Assembly (NCBI RefSeq): GCF_018882185.1
Contig: NZ_JACVOY010000008.1
Coordinates: 62,001-126,000, forward strand
Direction of reading: 5' to 3'
From: Polynucleobacter sp. AP-Latsch-80-C2
GTDB taxonomy: Bacteria; Pseudomonadota; Gammaproteobacteria; Burkholderiales; Burkholderiaceae
DNA length: 64,000 nt
In this document: piece by piece, positions 1-7,370 of the stretch
Position numbering within the stretch: the first letter of the stretch is position 1
Layout: each line of letters opens with the position of its first letter
Notes under the pieces: generated by a model
Database searches by the model: none
What the model saw: the letters and a program-made list of their open reading frames with translations, nothing else
Told to the model about the DNA's origin: nothing
Translations under genes and position numbers: made by a program

Positions 1-989
1 TTGGTTTGGCTGTTTTCTCATTCTGGCTAGATAACATCTCCGATTGGCGTTTGAGTATTTTCGGCTTCATGATTTTGTTGGTGGTTTACTACTTGCAAAA
101 CGGTATCGTTGGATTTGCAAAGAGCTTCTACCAGTCGATTGTTGGTAAAGCAAAAACCACTCGTGGTGAAGCTGCAGAAGAGGTGGACGATTCCGTTAGT
201 TTTATCAGCACAGTTGCCAACCAAAATACCGGTGCAGAGCTTCTCAAGGTTGACTCAGTATTGATGCAGTTCGGTGGATTGAAGGCACTCAATAATGTAG
301 ACCTCAGTATTAAGCGTGGCACGATTCATGGTTTGATCGGACCAAACGGTTCCGGTAAGAGCACCATGATGAACGTATTGACCGGTATTTATGTTCCTAC
401 TGCAGGCAATGTGTTGTATGCAGGCGAGAGTGTTGTTGGAAAAACTTCTTCCGATATCGCTCTCTCTGGTATTGCGCGTACCTTCCAGAACGTTCAGCTT
501 TTTGGTGAAATGACAGCAATCCAAAATATTTTGGTTGGCCTACATCACACCTTCAAATCCAATATGGTGGAGATCGCTCTTCATCTACCCCGTTACAAGA
601 AAGAAGAGGCTGAGGCACATGCTCGTGCGATGGCGCTTCTCAAGTTTGTTGGTTTAGATGACTTGGCGAACGAAGAGGCTCGTAACTTACCTTACGGCAA
701 GCAACGCTTACTCGAGATTGCACGTGCGCTAGCGCTCGATCCTGAATTACTCTTGTTAGATGAGCCAGCAGCTGGCTTAACCGCTCCAGACATTAAAGAA
801 CTCTTGCGCATTATTCGTAAGATCCGTGATAGCGGCATTACCTTTATCTTGATTGAACATCACATGGATGTGGTGATGTCAGTTTGCGATACCGTCTCAG
901 TTTTAGACTTTGGTCAGAAGATTGCAGAAGGTAAGCCAGCTGAAGTTCAGGCAGACGAGAAGGTGATTCATGCCTACTTGGGTACTTAA
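1..989 (+). CDS. livG: LivM-LivG fusion, branched-chain amino-acid ABC transporter (5' partial)
   Basis: The reading frame is open to the left edge, so the true start lies outside the window. Numbering from the TTG at 6, residues 18-36 form a hydrophobic helix followed by QNGIVG, which resembles the C-terminal end of a LivM inner-membrane permease. A charged linker of about 40 residues follows. Residues about 78-327 are a complete LivG ATPase: Walker A GPNGSGKST at 112-120, the LivG-type signature LPYGKQR, and Walker B ELLLLDEPAAGL. A stand-alone LivG is about 255 residues, so the extra N-terminus points to a permease-ATPase fusion. It would energise uptake of leucine-type amino acids or related amides with the LivF encoded 31 bases downstream. 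The substrate cannot be told from the ATPase. Confidence 0.88.
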   Translation, partial: GLAVFSFWLDNISDWRLSIFGFMILLVVYYLQNGIVGFAKSFYQSIVGKAKTTRGEAAEEVDDSVSFISTVANQNTGAELLKVDSVLMQFGGLKALNNVDLSIKRGTIHGLIGPNGSGKSTMMNVLTGIYVPTAGNVLYAGESVVGKTSSDIALSGIARTFQNVQLFGEMTAIQNILVGLHHTFKSNMVEIALHLPRYKKEEAEAHARAMALLKFVGLDDLANEEARNLPYGKQRLLEIARALALDPELLLLDEPAAGLTAPDIKELLRIIRKIRDSGITFILIEHHMDVVMSVCDTVSVLDFGQKIAEGKPAEVQADEKVIHAYLGT

Positions 990-1020
990 TCACTAGAACA
1001 ATATTGAATCGGTAAAAACC

Positions 1021-1749
1021 ATGTTATCTATTAAGAATCTTGAAGCGGGCTACGGCAAAGTCAAAGTCCTACACGGCATCAATATTGATGTTCCTAAAGG
1101 CCAAGTGATTACCTTGATTGGCTCGAATGGCGCAGGCAAGACCACGACCATGCGCGCAATTACTGGCATGATTAAGCCAACAGCAGGCGAGGTGACTTTA
1201 GGCGGCGAAAAAATTGATGGTTACGATTCTCATAAAATCGCACGCCTAGGATTGGCTCATAGCCCTGAAGGCCGTCGTGTGTTCACAACCATGTCAGTTA
1301 CTGATAATTTGCTCCTCGGCGCATTCCCGCGATTCACTGGTAGCCGTCCCAAGGGTGATATCAAGCATGACTTAGAGAAGTCTCTAGAGATGTTCCCGCG
1401 TTTAAAAGAGCGTCGCAACCAATTGGCTGGAACCTTGTCGGGTGGCGAGCAACAAATGTTGGCAATGGCTCGTGCCGTCATGCTCAACCCTGAAATCATT
1501 CTTTTGGATGAGCCTTCAATGGGCCTCGCGCCGATTTTGGTGGAAGAGGTCTTTAAGATTATTTCTAACTTAAAGTCTCAAGGTGTAACGATGTTATTGG
1601 TGGAGCAGTTTGCTGCCGCAGCCTTAAACGTAGCCGACTATGGCTATGTTCTGGAGAATGGCAAGATTGCTACTCATGGTCCCGCTGCGAAGTTGAAAGA
1701 CGACCCAGCAGTAAAAGCTGCTTACTTGGGTGGAGCAGGTGGTCATTGA
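1021..1749 (+). CDS. livF: LivF, ATP-binding protein of branched-chain amino-acid ABC transporter
   Basis: This 242-residue protein has the usual LivF length. It shows Walker A GSNGAGKTT at about 34-42, the ABC signature LSGGEQQ, Walker B IILLDEPSMGL and the switch histidine region replaced by LLVEQFA, as is normal in LivF. It is the second cytoplasmic ATPase of a Liv importer and should pair with the ATPase half of the upstream LivM-LivG fusion. The gap to that gene is 31 bases, so they are co-transcribed. A strong hairpin with a T-run follows the stop and closes the operon. The family assignment is firm; the transported substrate is not determined. Confidence 0.93.
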   Translation: MLSIKNLEAGYGKVKVLHGINIDVPKGQVITLIGSNGAGKTTTMRAITGMIKPTAGEVTLGGEKIDGYDSHKIARLGLAHSPEGRRVFTTMSVTDNLLLGAFPRFTGSRPKGDIKHDLEKSLEMFPRLKERRNQLAGTLSGGEQQMLAMARAVMLNPEIILLDEPSMGLAPILVEEVFKIISNLKSQGVTMLLVEQFAAAALNVADYGYVLENGKIATHGPAAKLKDDPAVKAAYLGGAGGH

Positions 1750-1770
1750 GTAATCTTGCTCAGCGTATTT

Positions 1771-1801
1771 AAAAAAAGCCCTGGAATCCAGGGCTTTTTT
1801 T
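1771..1801 (+). terminator. Rho-independent terminator after livF
   Basis: A perfect 7-bp GC-rich stem (GCCCTGG 1778-1784, CCAGGGC 1788-1794) with a 3-base loop is flanked by A7 on the left and T7 on the right. It can terminate livF and, read from the other strand, the convergent TSUP gene. Confidence 0.9.
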
Positions 1802-1822
1802 ATGAGTTATTCAAAATAGCGA

Positions 1823-2641
1823 TTACCCATGAAACAGAGCTTTGAACATGAGGCTTACGGCAACACTAAAGGTCAGGATGGCGAAGATTTGTTGTAGCCT
1901 GGGGCCACTGATTTTTTTGCCGAAAGCTCTGCCAAGCAATAAACCACTGAGTGCCCCCAAGGCAAATGGTGCGGCTATGAGGTAATCAAAGTTTCCTGTC
2001 ATGATGGAGAAAATTGTGCCACCCCCAGAGATGATGGCCAGTACTCCTAAAGAGGTTGCGACAATCGATTGAATGGGAAGGTCTGTATAGCGCTTTAAGG
2101 CAGGGACAATAACAAATCCCCCGCCAACTCCCAGTAAACCAGACAGAAATCCAGCTAAGCCTCCAGAAAATAGTAATGCTCTAGCGCAGGGTACATTCCA
2201 ATCCAGTTTTCCATGGATTGGATTACGCAGGCAAGGAGGCGGTTTTCTCGGTGGGGTTTTGATTCCCAGAATCTCATTTCTGGCTTGAATATAAAGACGA
2301 GTAGATACATAGAACAAAGTAGCGCTAAACAGTATCAAGAGCGGGTTATTGGGTAGGCGCTGAGCTAACCATAGACCTATAGGAGAAAGTAATAAGCCAA
2401 ATAGGGCCATGAAGCCTGCCGCTTTATAGCGCAAGATTTTATTCTTGAGCCCTAGGAGTGCGCCAACGCCAGCTGCAAGCGCTATAGCTGAAAGGGCGAT
2501 GGGAGCAGCTTCTGCCACGCTCAAATGCAGGGCAAAAACCAGCAGCGGCACAGATAGGATGCCTCCGCCAGCACCAGTAAGCCCCATTAGGATGCCTACA
2601 AAGATGCCCAAAGCGGGGCTGATCAAGATTGAGTAGTCCAT
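1823..2641 (-). CDS. TSUP (TauE/SafE) family sulfite/sulfur-anion exporter
   Basis: A 272-residue integral membrane protein made of two homologous halves, as expected for TSUP. The repeated glycine-rich motif appears as GLTGAGGGILSVP near residue 21 and GLLGVGGGFVIVP near residue 167. Hydrophobic segments fit 7-8 helices. TSUP proteins move sulfite, sulfoacetate, thiosulfate and similar anions across the inner membrane. The gene is divergent from the persulfide-dioxygenase-like gene and shares a 76-base AT-rich intergenic region with it, so it very probably belongs to the same BigR-controlled sulfide detoxification locus, where it would export sulfite made by that enzyme. The substrate is inferred from context. 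Confidence 0.82.
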   Translation of the reverse strand: MDYSILISPALGIFVGILMGLTGAGGGILSVPLLVFALHLSVAEAAPIALSAIALAAGVGALLGLKNKILRYKAAGFMALFGLLLSPIGLWLAQRLPNNPLLILFSATLFYVSTRLYIQARNEILGIKTPPRKPPPCLRNPIHGKLDWNVPCARALLFSGGLAGFLSGLLGVGGGFVIVPALKRYTDLPIQSIVATSLGVLAIISGGGTIFSIMTGNFDYLIAAPFALGALSGLLLGRAFGKKISGPRLQQIFAILTFSVAVSLMFKALFHG

Positions 2642-2653
2642 TGCAATTTATTT

Positions 2654-2693
2654 TATATTAAGATAATATATAAATATATATATTAAATATTTA
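2654..2693. promoter_or_regulatory. AT-rich dyad operator candidate between TSUP and blh-like genes
   Basis: The divergent intergenic region is almost pure A/T and holds two inverted repeats. The first is TATATTA (2654-2660) AGA TAATATA (2664-2670). The second is TAAATAT (2671-2677), nine bases, ATATTTA (2687-2693). BigR-type ArsR repressors bind AT-rich palindromes over the promoter of their own operon. The position, centred between the divergent starts 2641 and 2718, suits joint control of both genes. Confidence 0.55.
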
Positions 2694-2717
2694 CCCTGTA
2701 ATGCCTGAAAGGCTATT

Positions 2718-3590
2718 GTGAACCCAAAAGAAGCTGCTGACATTAAAACGTTTTTTGATCCAGAAACTTGGACATTTACCTATGTAGTTTCTGGAGGTAA
2801 AGGAAGCCCTTGCGTTGTGATTGATTCTGTCTTGAACTATGACCCTAAGTCAGGTAGAACAACTAACCACTCTGCTGATCAAGTCATTGACTATATTCAA
2901 GCCGAACAGTTGAAGCTCACTTGGGTTCTAGAGACCCATGCCCATGCCGATCACTTAACCGCTGCACCCTATCTCCAAGAGAAGTTGGGCGGACAATTGG
3001 TGATTGGAAATCGTATCACTAACGTCCAGAATGTATTTAAGGGTGTATTTAATTTAGATGATCGTTTTGCAACAGATGGCTCTCAATTTGATCGCCTCTT
3101 GCATGAGGGTGAGTCTATATCTTTTGGTGATCTGTCGCTCAAAGCAATATTTGTACCCGGCCATACACCAGCCTGTATGGCTTATGAAATTGGCAATGCC
3201 CTCTTTATCGGTGATACCTTATTTATGCCGGATGTTGGCACAGCGCGCTGTGACTTCCCGGGCGGTGATGCAAGGACACTTTACCAATCAATCCAGAAGT
3301 TATTGTCCTATCCTCCCGAGACTAAGCTCTATATGTGCCATGACTACCCACCAAGCGATCGTCCAGTCGAGTCTTGTACAACTGTTGGCACTGAAAAAGC
3401 GAAAAATATCCATGTTCATGACGGCATTACAGAGGATCAATTTGTGCAAATGCGTACTGCTCGCGATAAGACTTTAGCAATGCCTCATTTAATCTTGCCG
3501 TCGATACAGGTCAATATTCGGGCTGGGCACTTTCCGGAGCCAGAGGCTAATGGTAAGGCTTATCTCAAAATTCCTTTGAATGTTCTTTGA
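2718..3590 (+). CDS. blh: Persulfide dioxygenase-like MBL-fold hydrolase (Blh type)
   Basis: A 290-residue metallo-beta-lactamase-fold protein. The metal motif HAHADH spans residues 74-79 (H74, H76, D78, H79), and later ligands lie in VPGHTP, FIGDTLF and CHDYPP. The DVGTARCDFPGG segment is typical of the ETHE1/PDO/Blh branch, which uses one Fe(II) to oxidise glutathione persulfide to sulfite. Some Blh proteins carry an extra DUF442 rhodanese-like domain; it is absent here. The gene overlaps the ArsR-family bigR gene by 11 bases and is divergent from a sulfite-type exporter, matching bigR loci of plant-associated bacteria. Enzyme function follows from family and context, with no direct test. 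Confidence 0.85.
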   Translation: MNPKEAADIKTFFDPETWTFTYVVSGGKGSPCVVIDSVLNYDPKSGRTTNHSADQVIDYIQAEQLKLTWVLETHAHADHLTAAPYLQEKLGGQLVIGNRITNVQNVFKGVFNLDDRFATDGSQFDRLLHEGESISFGDLSLKAIFVPGHTPACMAYEIGNALFIGDTLFMPDVGTARCDFPGGDARTLYQSIQKLLSYPPETKLYMCHDYPPSDRPVESCTTVGTEKAKNIHVHDGITEDQFVQMRTARDKTLAMPHLILPSIQVNIRAGHFPEPEANGKAYLKIPLNVL

Positions 3591-3909
3591 TATGAATATG
3601 ACGATTTCAAAAACTGAGTTGAAAAAGATGCAGGCATCGGCTGATGATGCGTGCAAGCTCATGAAGGTGCTCTCCAATCGTGATCGCATGATGCTTTTAT
3701 GTGAAATTGCCCAAGGAGAAAAGTGTGTGAGCGAGCTAGAGGCCGCTCTAGATCTGCATCAACCTACACTTTCTCAGCAATTGACAGTGTTGCGTAAAGA
3801 GAAATTAGTGAAGACTCGCAGAGATGGGAAGCAAATTTACTACTCGCTCTCAAGCCAAGTCGCTGTTGCAGTGATGGGCTTGCTATATAAGCACTATTGC
3901 AAGAAGTAG
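3580..3909 (+). CDS. bigR: ArsR/SmtB-family repressor, BigR/SqrR-type persulfide sensor
   Basis: A 109-residue winged-helix protein with the recognition region LHQPTLSQQLTVLRKEKLV and the wing RRDGKQIYYSL. Two cysteines stand where the BigR/SqrR redox pair is expected: C49 in GEKCVSEL and C107 three residues from the end. In that family they form a di- or tetrasulfide when persulfides appear and release the operator. Metal-binding ArsR motifs such as ELCVCDL are absent. ATG codons at 3580, 3592 and 3598 are all possible and none has a clear Shine-Dalgarno. The first overlaps the upstream stop and suggests translational coupling. Expected to repress the hydrolase, itself and perhaps the divergent TSUP gene. 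Confidence 0.85.
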   Translation: MFFDMNMTISKTELKKMQASADDACKLMKVLSNRDRMMLLCEIAQGEKCVSELEAALDLHQPTLSQQLTVLRKEKLVKTRRDGKQIYYSLSSQVAVAVMGLLYKHYCKK

Positions 3910-3949
3910 GGATTTGAAATGAAGGTATTGAACGTTTGAAAAGGAATTC

Positions 3950-4165
3950 ATGATGACATACAACGTTGGCGGTATTGATCGAGTGTTAAGAATTGCTATT
4001 GGTGCCTTATTGATAGTCTTGGCGGCAAGTAATATAGTCGGCTGGTGGGGATGGTTGGGCCTGATTCCGATGGCGACAGGGCTTTTCCGCTTTTGCCCAG
4101 CTTATTCGGTGTTGAGGATTAATTCTTGCGGATCATCTGGTGACAAAGGTTCTTACTGTAAGTAA
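3950..4165 (+). CDS. DUF2892 (YgaP-like) small membrane protein
   Basis: A 71-residue protein that begins with YNVGGIDRVLRIAIG, the usual opening of DUF2892 proteins. It has two hydrophobic helices at about 14-28 and 32-47 and the conserved GLFRFCPAY segment before a polar tail. AAGG at 3941-3944 sits 5 bases before the ATG at 3950 and 8 before the one at 3953. The family is often encoded with or fused to rhodaneses and persulfide enzymes. Here it follows bigR by 40 bases and is followed by a terminator, so it is the last gene of the sulfide operon. Its molecular role is not established. Confidence 0.85.
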   Translation: MMTYNVGGIDRVLRIAIGALLIVLAASNIVGWWGWLGLIPMATGLFRFCPAYSVLRINSCGSSGDKGSYCK

Positions 4166-4201
4166 TTTAAAAATTCATCAACTGGAAATCCTCGCTATGG
4201 G

Positions 4202-4233
4202 AAAGGGGTGCATTGCAAAATGCGCCCCTTTTT
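4202..4233 (+). terminator. Rho-independent terminator of the bigR operon
   Basis: AAAGGGGTGCATT (4202-4214) pairs with AATGCGCCCCTTT (4219-4231), with one G-T wobble and a 4-base loop, and runs into T5. The left-hand side also overlaps the stop of the convergent minus-strand gene. Confidence 0.85.
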
Positions 4234-4669
4234 ATTGAATACTCGACTTACGTAATTTTGGGATGCCCAATTTGCCGATGCCATGAAAGAGAAAGATCGC
4301 AAAAAAAGCCAATCCCACCATCCAATGCAAATTAATCACTGCATCACGCGTTGCTTCTGGCCCGTAATATAAGAGGCCTCCACTAATTAATAAGACCATT
4401 AAAAAAGCCAGTTGGCTAAAGCCGCTGATTCTTTTGCGTCCTGATTGAAAGCCTGCCTTAATGTGAAATGGAAGCACTGAGCCCAGTGCTAAGGTAGCAA
4501 GCATTGCAGACAGCCCATGACTTGCCAAAACGGTATGGTTAGCAAATAGGGCGCGCTCAATCTGCCATTGATGACCCAATAAATAAAGGCTGCCGGTAAT
4601 AGAGCAGCTAAGCATTCCTACGATGACTAGCCAAGCTTGCCATCCGGGCATTTTTCCAAGGCGTCTCAT
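4232..4669 (-). CDS. Four-helix membrane protein, cytochrome b561/DUF4405-like
   Basis: A 145-residue protein with four hydrophobic helices near residues 11-32, 51-70, 84-102 and 115-134. Helix 2 carries H51 and H69 and helix 4 carries H115 and H129, a pairing that would suit two bis-histidine haems as in b561-type and DUF4405 electron-transfer proteins. The start codon overlaps the apbE stop by 4 bases (ATGA), so it is translationally coupled to the flavin transferase and the FMN-binding protein upstream. I infer that it carries electrons across the inner membrane to the flavinylated partner. Haem binding is a prediction from histidine placement only. Confidence 0.7.
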   Translation of the reverse strand: MRRLGKMPGWQAWLVIVGMLSCSITGSLYLLGHQWQIERALFANHTVLASHGLSAMLATLALGSVLPFHIKAGFQSGRKRISGFSQLAFLMVLLISGGLLYYGPEATRDAVINLHWMVGLAFFAIFLFHGIGKLGIPKLRKSSIQ

Positions 4670-5487
4670 GCGGCAATCCGTATCGCTTGTGCTTGATAAC
4701 GCTTAAAGCAGGGGTGATGCAGTTGTTTGGAGAGAATGAGCACTTTGGTAAGTGCGTCTGCATAAACGCATTCATTTGCCACAATCGAGAAGGATTCAGA
4801 AAATACCGAATGAATCTCTGAATCATTGCTAGCAAGTGGGTTGATGATGTGACTTTGCGCATGATCTCGATTGGAAAAGTAGAGCCCACTTGTGGCGATC
4901 GCGCCATTAGCAAGAGATCCAATTTCAATAACATCGCTGGGTGCTTGTGGGTTGCGGATATGGATTGTCTGAACTTCATGTCCAAAGATCCGCATATCTC
5001 CGCCAGCATTCACGCTGCCAGAATCGATGCCATTCATGGTGAGGACATGAACAGCCATATCCACAGCAAAGCCTTTTGCGATACCACCGAGATCTAAGCA
5101 CAAGGGAAGCGTCGAACGAACACAGCTCTCTTCGATGAAGCATATATCCTCAATGCCGCCAAAACTATGATTGGAAATATCGATATGCGATGGCAATAAT
5201 CCCGCAGTAACCAGACGATGCCCAATGCCACAATTAAATAATCCATCAGAATGCTGGTGGATATCTTGGGCTATGTGAATAATTTGACTGGTCCAGGGAT
5301 CGATGGGAATAGTGCGGATGTGAGCCTCACGATTGATTATCGAAAGCTCGCTATGCTGGTCATGAAAACTCATGAGACTTTGTACTTTTTCAATTGCTGA
5401 AAAAGCGAGCTCGATGGCCTCCCCGGCATTGTCCTGTTTAGTGGATATCTCAACGAAGGTTCCCATTAAGGGTTTGCAGCGCTTCAT
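4666..5487 (-). CDS. apbE: ApbE, FAD:protein FMN transferase
   Basis: A 273-residue ApbE-family protein. It shows the N-terminal PLMGTFVEIS motif, HSELSIINRE, the central LDLGGIAKGFAVD and NAGGDMRIFGH motifs, and the C-terminal metal-site region YADALTK. ApbE splits FAD and attaches FMN through a phosphoester to a Thr or Ser in [S/G]GAT motifs of exported redox proteins. No signal peptide is obvious: the first residues MKRCKPLMGTF run straight into the fold, so how it meets its substrate is unclear. It overlaps the FMN-binding gene upstream by 4 bases and the four-helix gene downstream by 4 bases, so its substrate is very likely that neighbour. Confidence 0.93.
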   Translation of the reverse strand: MKRCKPLMGTFVEISTKQDNAGEAIELAFSAIEKVQSLMSFHDQHSELSIINREAHIRTIPIDPWTSQIIHIAQDIHQHSDGLFNCGIGHRLVTAGLLPSHIDISNHSFGGIEDICFIEESCVRSTLPLCLDLGGIAKGFAVDMAVHVLTMNGIDSGSVNAGGDMRIFGHEVQTIHIRNPQAPSDVIEIGSLANGAIATSGLYFSNRDHAQSHIINPLASNDSEIHSVFSESFSIVANECVYADALTKVLILSKQLHHPCFKRYQAQAIRIAA

Positions 5488-6041
5488 TTTGATTTGGATG
5501 CCAGCGCTGGATTCTTGAGGGCGAGCTCATATAAAACTGCCACACGTTTGACACCATCAGTTATATGCTTACAGGAAAGCGTGGCACCGCCTATGTTTTG
5601 AATATCTTGATTGAGCTTGATAGGGTCATTGGCATTTTTTCCAACGAATTGTTTACGCCATTGCGCCTCGCCAACTTCGTAACCGTAGGACTCAACGTAT
5701 TCCAATATTTCAATGCCGGTGACATTGCCTTGGGGGCTGATTCCCACGGCATAACTAATCATTTCATGCTTACCTACGACTTCATCGACGATGAACCAGC
5801 TCCCATCTGCCGCTTTCCAGATGCGATCCCCTTGAAAGGGGTGGCGAATGCTGGAGGCGCTGCGCATCTTATTCTGTAGATCTTCAGTAATCAGAATGGG
5901 CGTTTTACTAAACTGCTTATTGGGGAATAAGATTTTTTGAGCCTGTTCCGCAGAAACATATATTTTTGCTTGGGCAATGATAGGGGCACTCATTAATGCC
6001 AGTCCAGCAAATGCATAGGGGTTTGGTTTCCAGTTCATCAT
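5484..6041 (-). CDS. Exported FMN-binding domain protein, likely ApbE-flavinylated
   Basis: Starting at the ATG at 6041 (an upstream TTG at 6044 is less likely), the protein has 185 residues. A signal peptide ends near AQA-K (residue 25). The C-terminal half is an FMN_bind domain (GNVTGIEILEYVESYGYEVG, then IGGATLS). In this family the Thr of GAT, here T154, receives FMN covalently. The domain matches NqrC/RnfG-type flavin carriers but is free of other domains. It overlaps apbE by 4 bases and follows the outer-membrane-like gene by 18 bases. It probably acts as a periplasmic one-flavin electron carrier; its acceptor is not known. Confidence 0.87.
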   Translation of the reverse strand: MMNWKPNPYAFAGLALMSAPIIAQAKIYVSAEQAQKILFPNKQFSKTPILITEDLQNKMRSASSIRHPFQGDRIWKAADGSWFIVDEVVGKHEMISYAVGISPQGNVTGIEILEYVESYGYEVGEAQWRKQFVGKNANDPIKLNQDIQNIGGATLSCKHITDGVKRVAVLYELALKNPALASKSK

Positions 6042-6059
6042 CAATCTTTCTTTATCTAT

Positions 6060-6974
6060 TTAGCTCAGAGGAAATCCAACTTTGACGATGAATTCGTTAA
6101 CCGAGTGACTGTCCCAGACGCGAGCATTGGAACATTCGGCAGTACCATCGCCCATACAGGTATTGCCCTTAAGTTGATAGCGCCAGGCACCTGTGACCCA
6201 CCAATCTTTGGTGGCATAGTGCATATTGGGGCCGATAAAAGTTGCCTTTTGAACTTGGTTTTGCAAGTTGTAGCTTGAGTAATCATTATGAAAGCGTGCT
6301 TCTACCCCAGCAGACCATTTAGGGGCAAATCGATAGCTCGCACCTACTAAAAAATCGAGCATGGATTCTGGAACATTGCCATTACCAATAAATTTCAGCT
6401 GCTCGTTTGCCACGACAACATTTCCTGCAAGGATTAATCGGTCGTCAATAAAGTTGGATTGCAACAAAAGGCGCGCCTCAATCTCATTTTTATTTTTACC
6501 AAGCGTAGGCTCTAAGTAGAGCCCTACGCCAACTGGTGAGGTCACTGGATTGGTAATACGATAGATAGCTTCTAGAGAGCCCCCTTCGATACCACTTTTT
6601 CTATAAGCAGTTGTTGGATCATGACTTTCAGGAACGCCATACCCAGCGGTACAACTTGCTAAATCGCCACACGCTTCAGGGTTGGTGTAATTCTGGCTGG
6701 CATTTGTATAGTAGGAGTTGATATACCCAGCAATTTGTAAGTCATTCGTTAAGCCATATTCGAGCTCTGTTCTTGCCGTCCATGCCTCATAAGTGCCAGC
6801 CGCTTGTTGTTGATTCAGTTGTAGGCGCTGCTCAAATTCGAGACTGCCTTTAGGCTGCAGATCTAAGGTGTAGATCCAGCCGAATACACCTTCGCCTGCA
6901 AAAGCAAACGAAAAATGAAGGGTTGTGGCAATGAAAAGGCTAAAGGCGATGAGTCTTTTGATAGTTAATTTCAT
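6060..6974 (-). CDS. Exported outer-membrane beta-barrel-like protein (DUF6662-like)
   Basis: I place the start at the ATG at 6974, because translation from there opens with a textbook signal peptide (MKLTIKRLIAFSLF to FAFAGEG). The longer reading begins at a TTG inside the Fur-like box. The mature part of about 280 residues is rich in alternating aromatic and polar strands (for example GLYLEPTLG, EARLLLQSNF, WVTGAWRYQL) and ends in a hydrophobic strand after EFIVKVG, as outer-membrane barrels do. Two cysteine pairs (ACGDLASC, TCMGDGTAEC) may form disulfides. It is the first gene of the flavinylation operon behind two Fur-like boxes. The DUF6662 name is tentative and the function is unknown. 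Confidence 0.6.
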   Translation of the reverse strand: MKLTIKRLIAFSLFIATTLHFSFAFAGEGVFGWIYTLDLQPKGSLEFEQRLQLNQQQAAGTYEAWTARTELEYGLTNDLQIAGYINSYYTNASQNYTNPEACGDLASCTAGYGVPESHDPTTAYRKSGIEGGSLEAIYRITNPVTSPVGVGLYLEPTLGKNKNEIEARLLLQSNFIDDRLILAGNVVVANEQLKFIGNGNVPESMLDFLVGASYRFAPKWSAGVEARFHNDYSSYNLQNQVQKATFIGPNMHYATKDWWVTGAWRYQLKGNTCMGDGTAECSNARVWDSHSVNEFIVKVGFPLS

Positions 6975-7005
6975 GGTTTTAGAGAGTGGTGGTTGAAAAG
7001 TCTTA

Positions 7006-7022
7006 TTGAGAATGGTTCTCAA
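7006..7022. promoter_or_regulatory. Fur-like box 1
   Basis: TTGAGAA (7006-7012), TGG, TTCTCAA (7016-7022) is a perfect 7-bp inverted repeat of the GAGAAT/ATTCTC type bound by Fur in betaproteobacteria. It overlaps a TATATT (-10-like, minus strand, 7021-7026) in front of the gene starting at 6974. Confidence 0.65.
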
Positions 7023-7035
7023 TATAACATCTCAA

Positions 7036-7052
7036 ATAAGAATGATTCTCAT
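7036..7052. promoter_or_regulatory. Fur-like box 2
   Basis: ATAAGAAT (7036-7043), G, ATTCTCAT (7045-7052) is an inverted repeat with one mismatch that closely resembles the Fur consensus GATAATGATAATCATTATC. Its centre is 30 bases (about three helical turns) from box 1. Together they bracket the likely -10 of the minus-strand operon, so iron-loaded Fur would block it. They also lie 75-122 bases upstream of the divergent DUF3820 gene. Confidence 0.7.
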
Positions 7053-7127
7053 TTGATAAAATGACCCTCAACTGATAAATGGCGAACGCCATAGGGCTTT
7101 ACGGTTTTGCTTGTAAGATTTCTCTCT

Positions 7128-7370
7128 ATGGATTCACAAGCCCTCGAGAAGCTCGTTCTCATGAAGATGCCCTTTGGCAAACACGCTGGTCGTGCCCTCG
7201 CAGATTTGCCAGGTAATTACTTGGCCTGGTTTGCTCGCGAAGGATTTCCTCAGGGCGAGCTTGGACAGCTCTTGGAGCTAATGCATACCTCAGACCACAA
7301 TGGTTTACGTGGCCTATTGGCTCCTATACAAAGAGCCCACGGCTTAGAGCAAAAGTCAAAATTACTTTAG
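7128..7370 (+). CDS. DUF3820 family protein
   Basis: An 80-residue protein from the ATG at 7128; a TTG seven codons upstream is possible but less likely. It carries the DUF3820 pattern MPFGKHAGRALADLPGNYLAWFAREGFP, of which MPFGKHAG, YLAWF and GFPQGELG are the most conserved pieces. The family includes PA2462-neighbouring and exonuclease-associated modules and has no settled function. It stands alone, divergent from the Fur-box operon, and its end overlaps the convergent nuclease gene by 9 bases. A short hairpin ATGGCG-AA-CGCCAT at 7079-7092 lies in its leader. Confidence 0.8.
   Translation: MDSQALEKLVLMKMPFGKHAGRALADLPGNYLAWFAREGFPQGELGQLLELMHTSDHNGLRGLLAPIQRAHGLEQKSKLL

Noticed and set aside
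3058-3477. Plus-strand frame inside the persulfide-dioxygenase-like gene
   Set aside because: It is an alternative frame of a gene with intact metal motifs, and has no domain of its own.
6060-7022. Longer reading of the outer-membrane-like gene from 7022
   Set aside because: The codon at 7022 is TTG and lies within a Fur-like box. The ATG at 6974 gives a standard signal peptide.
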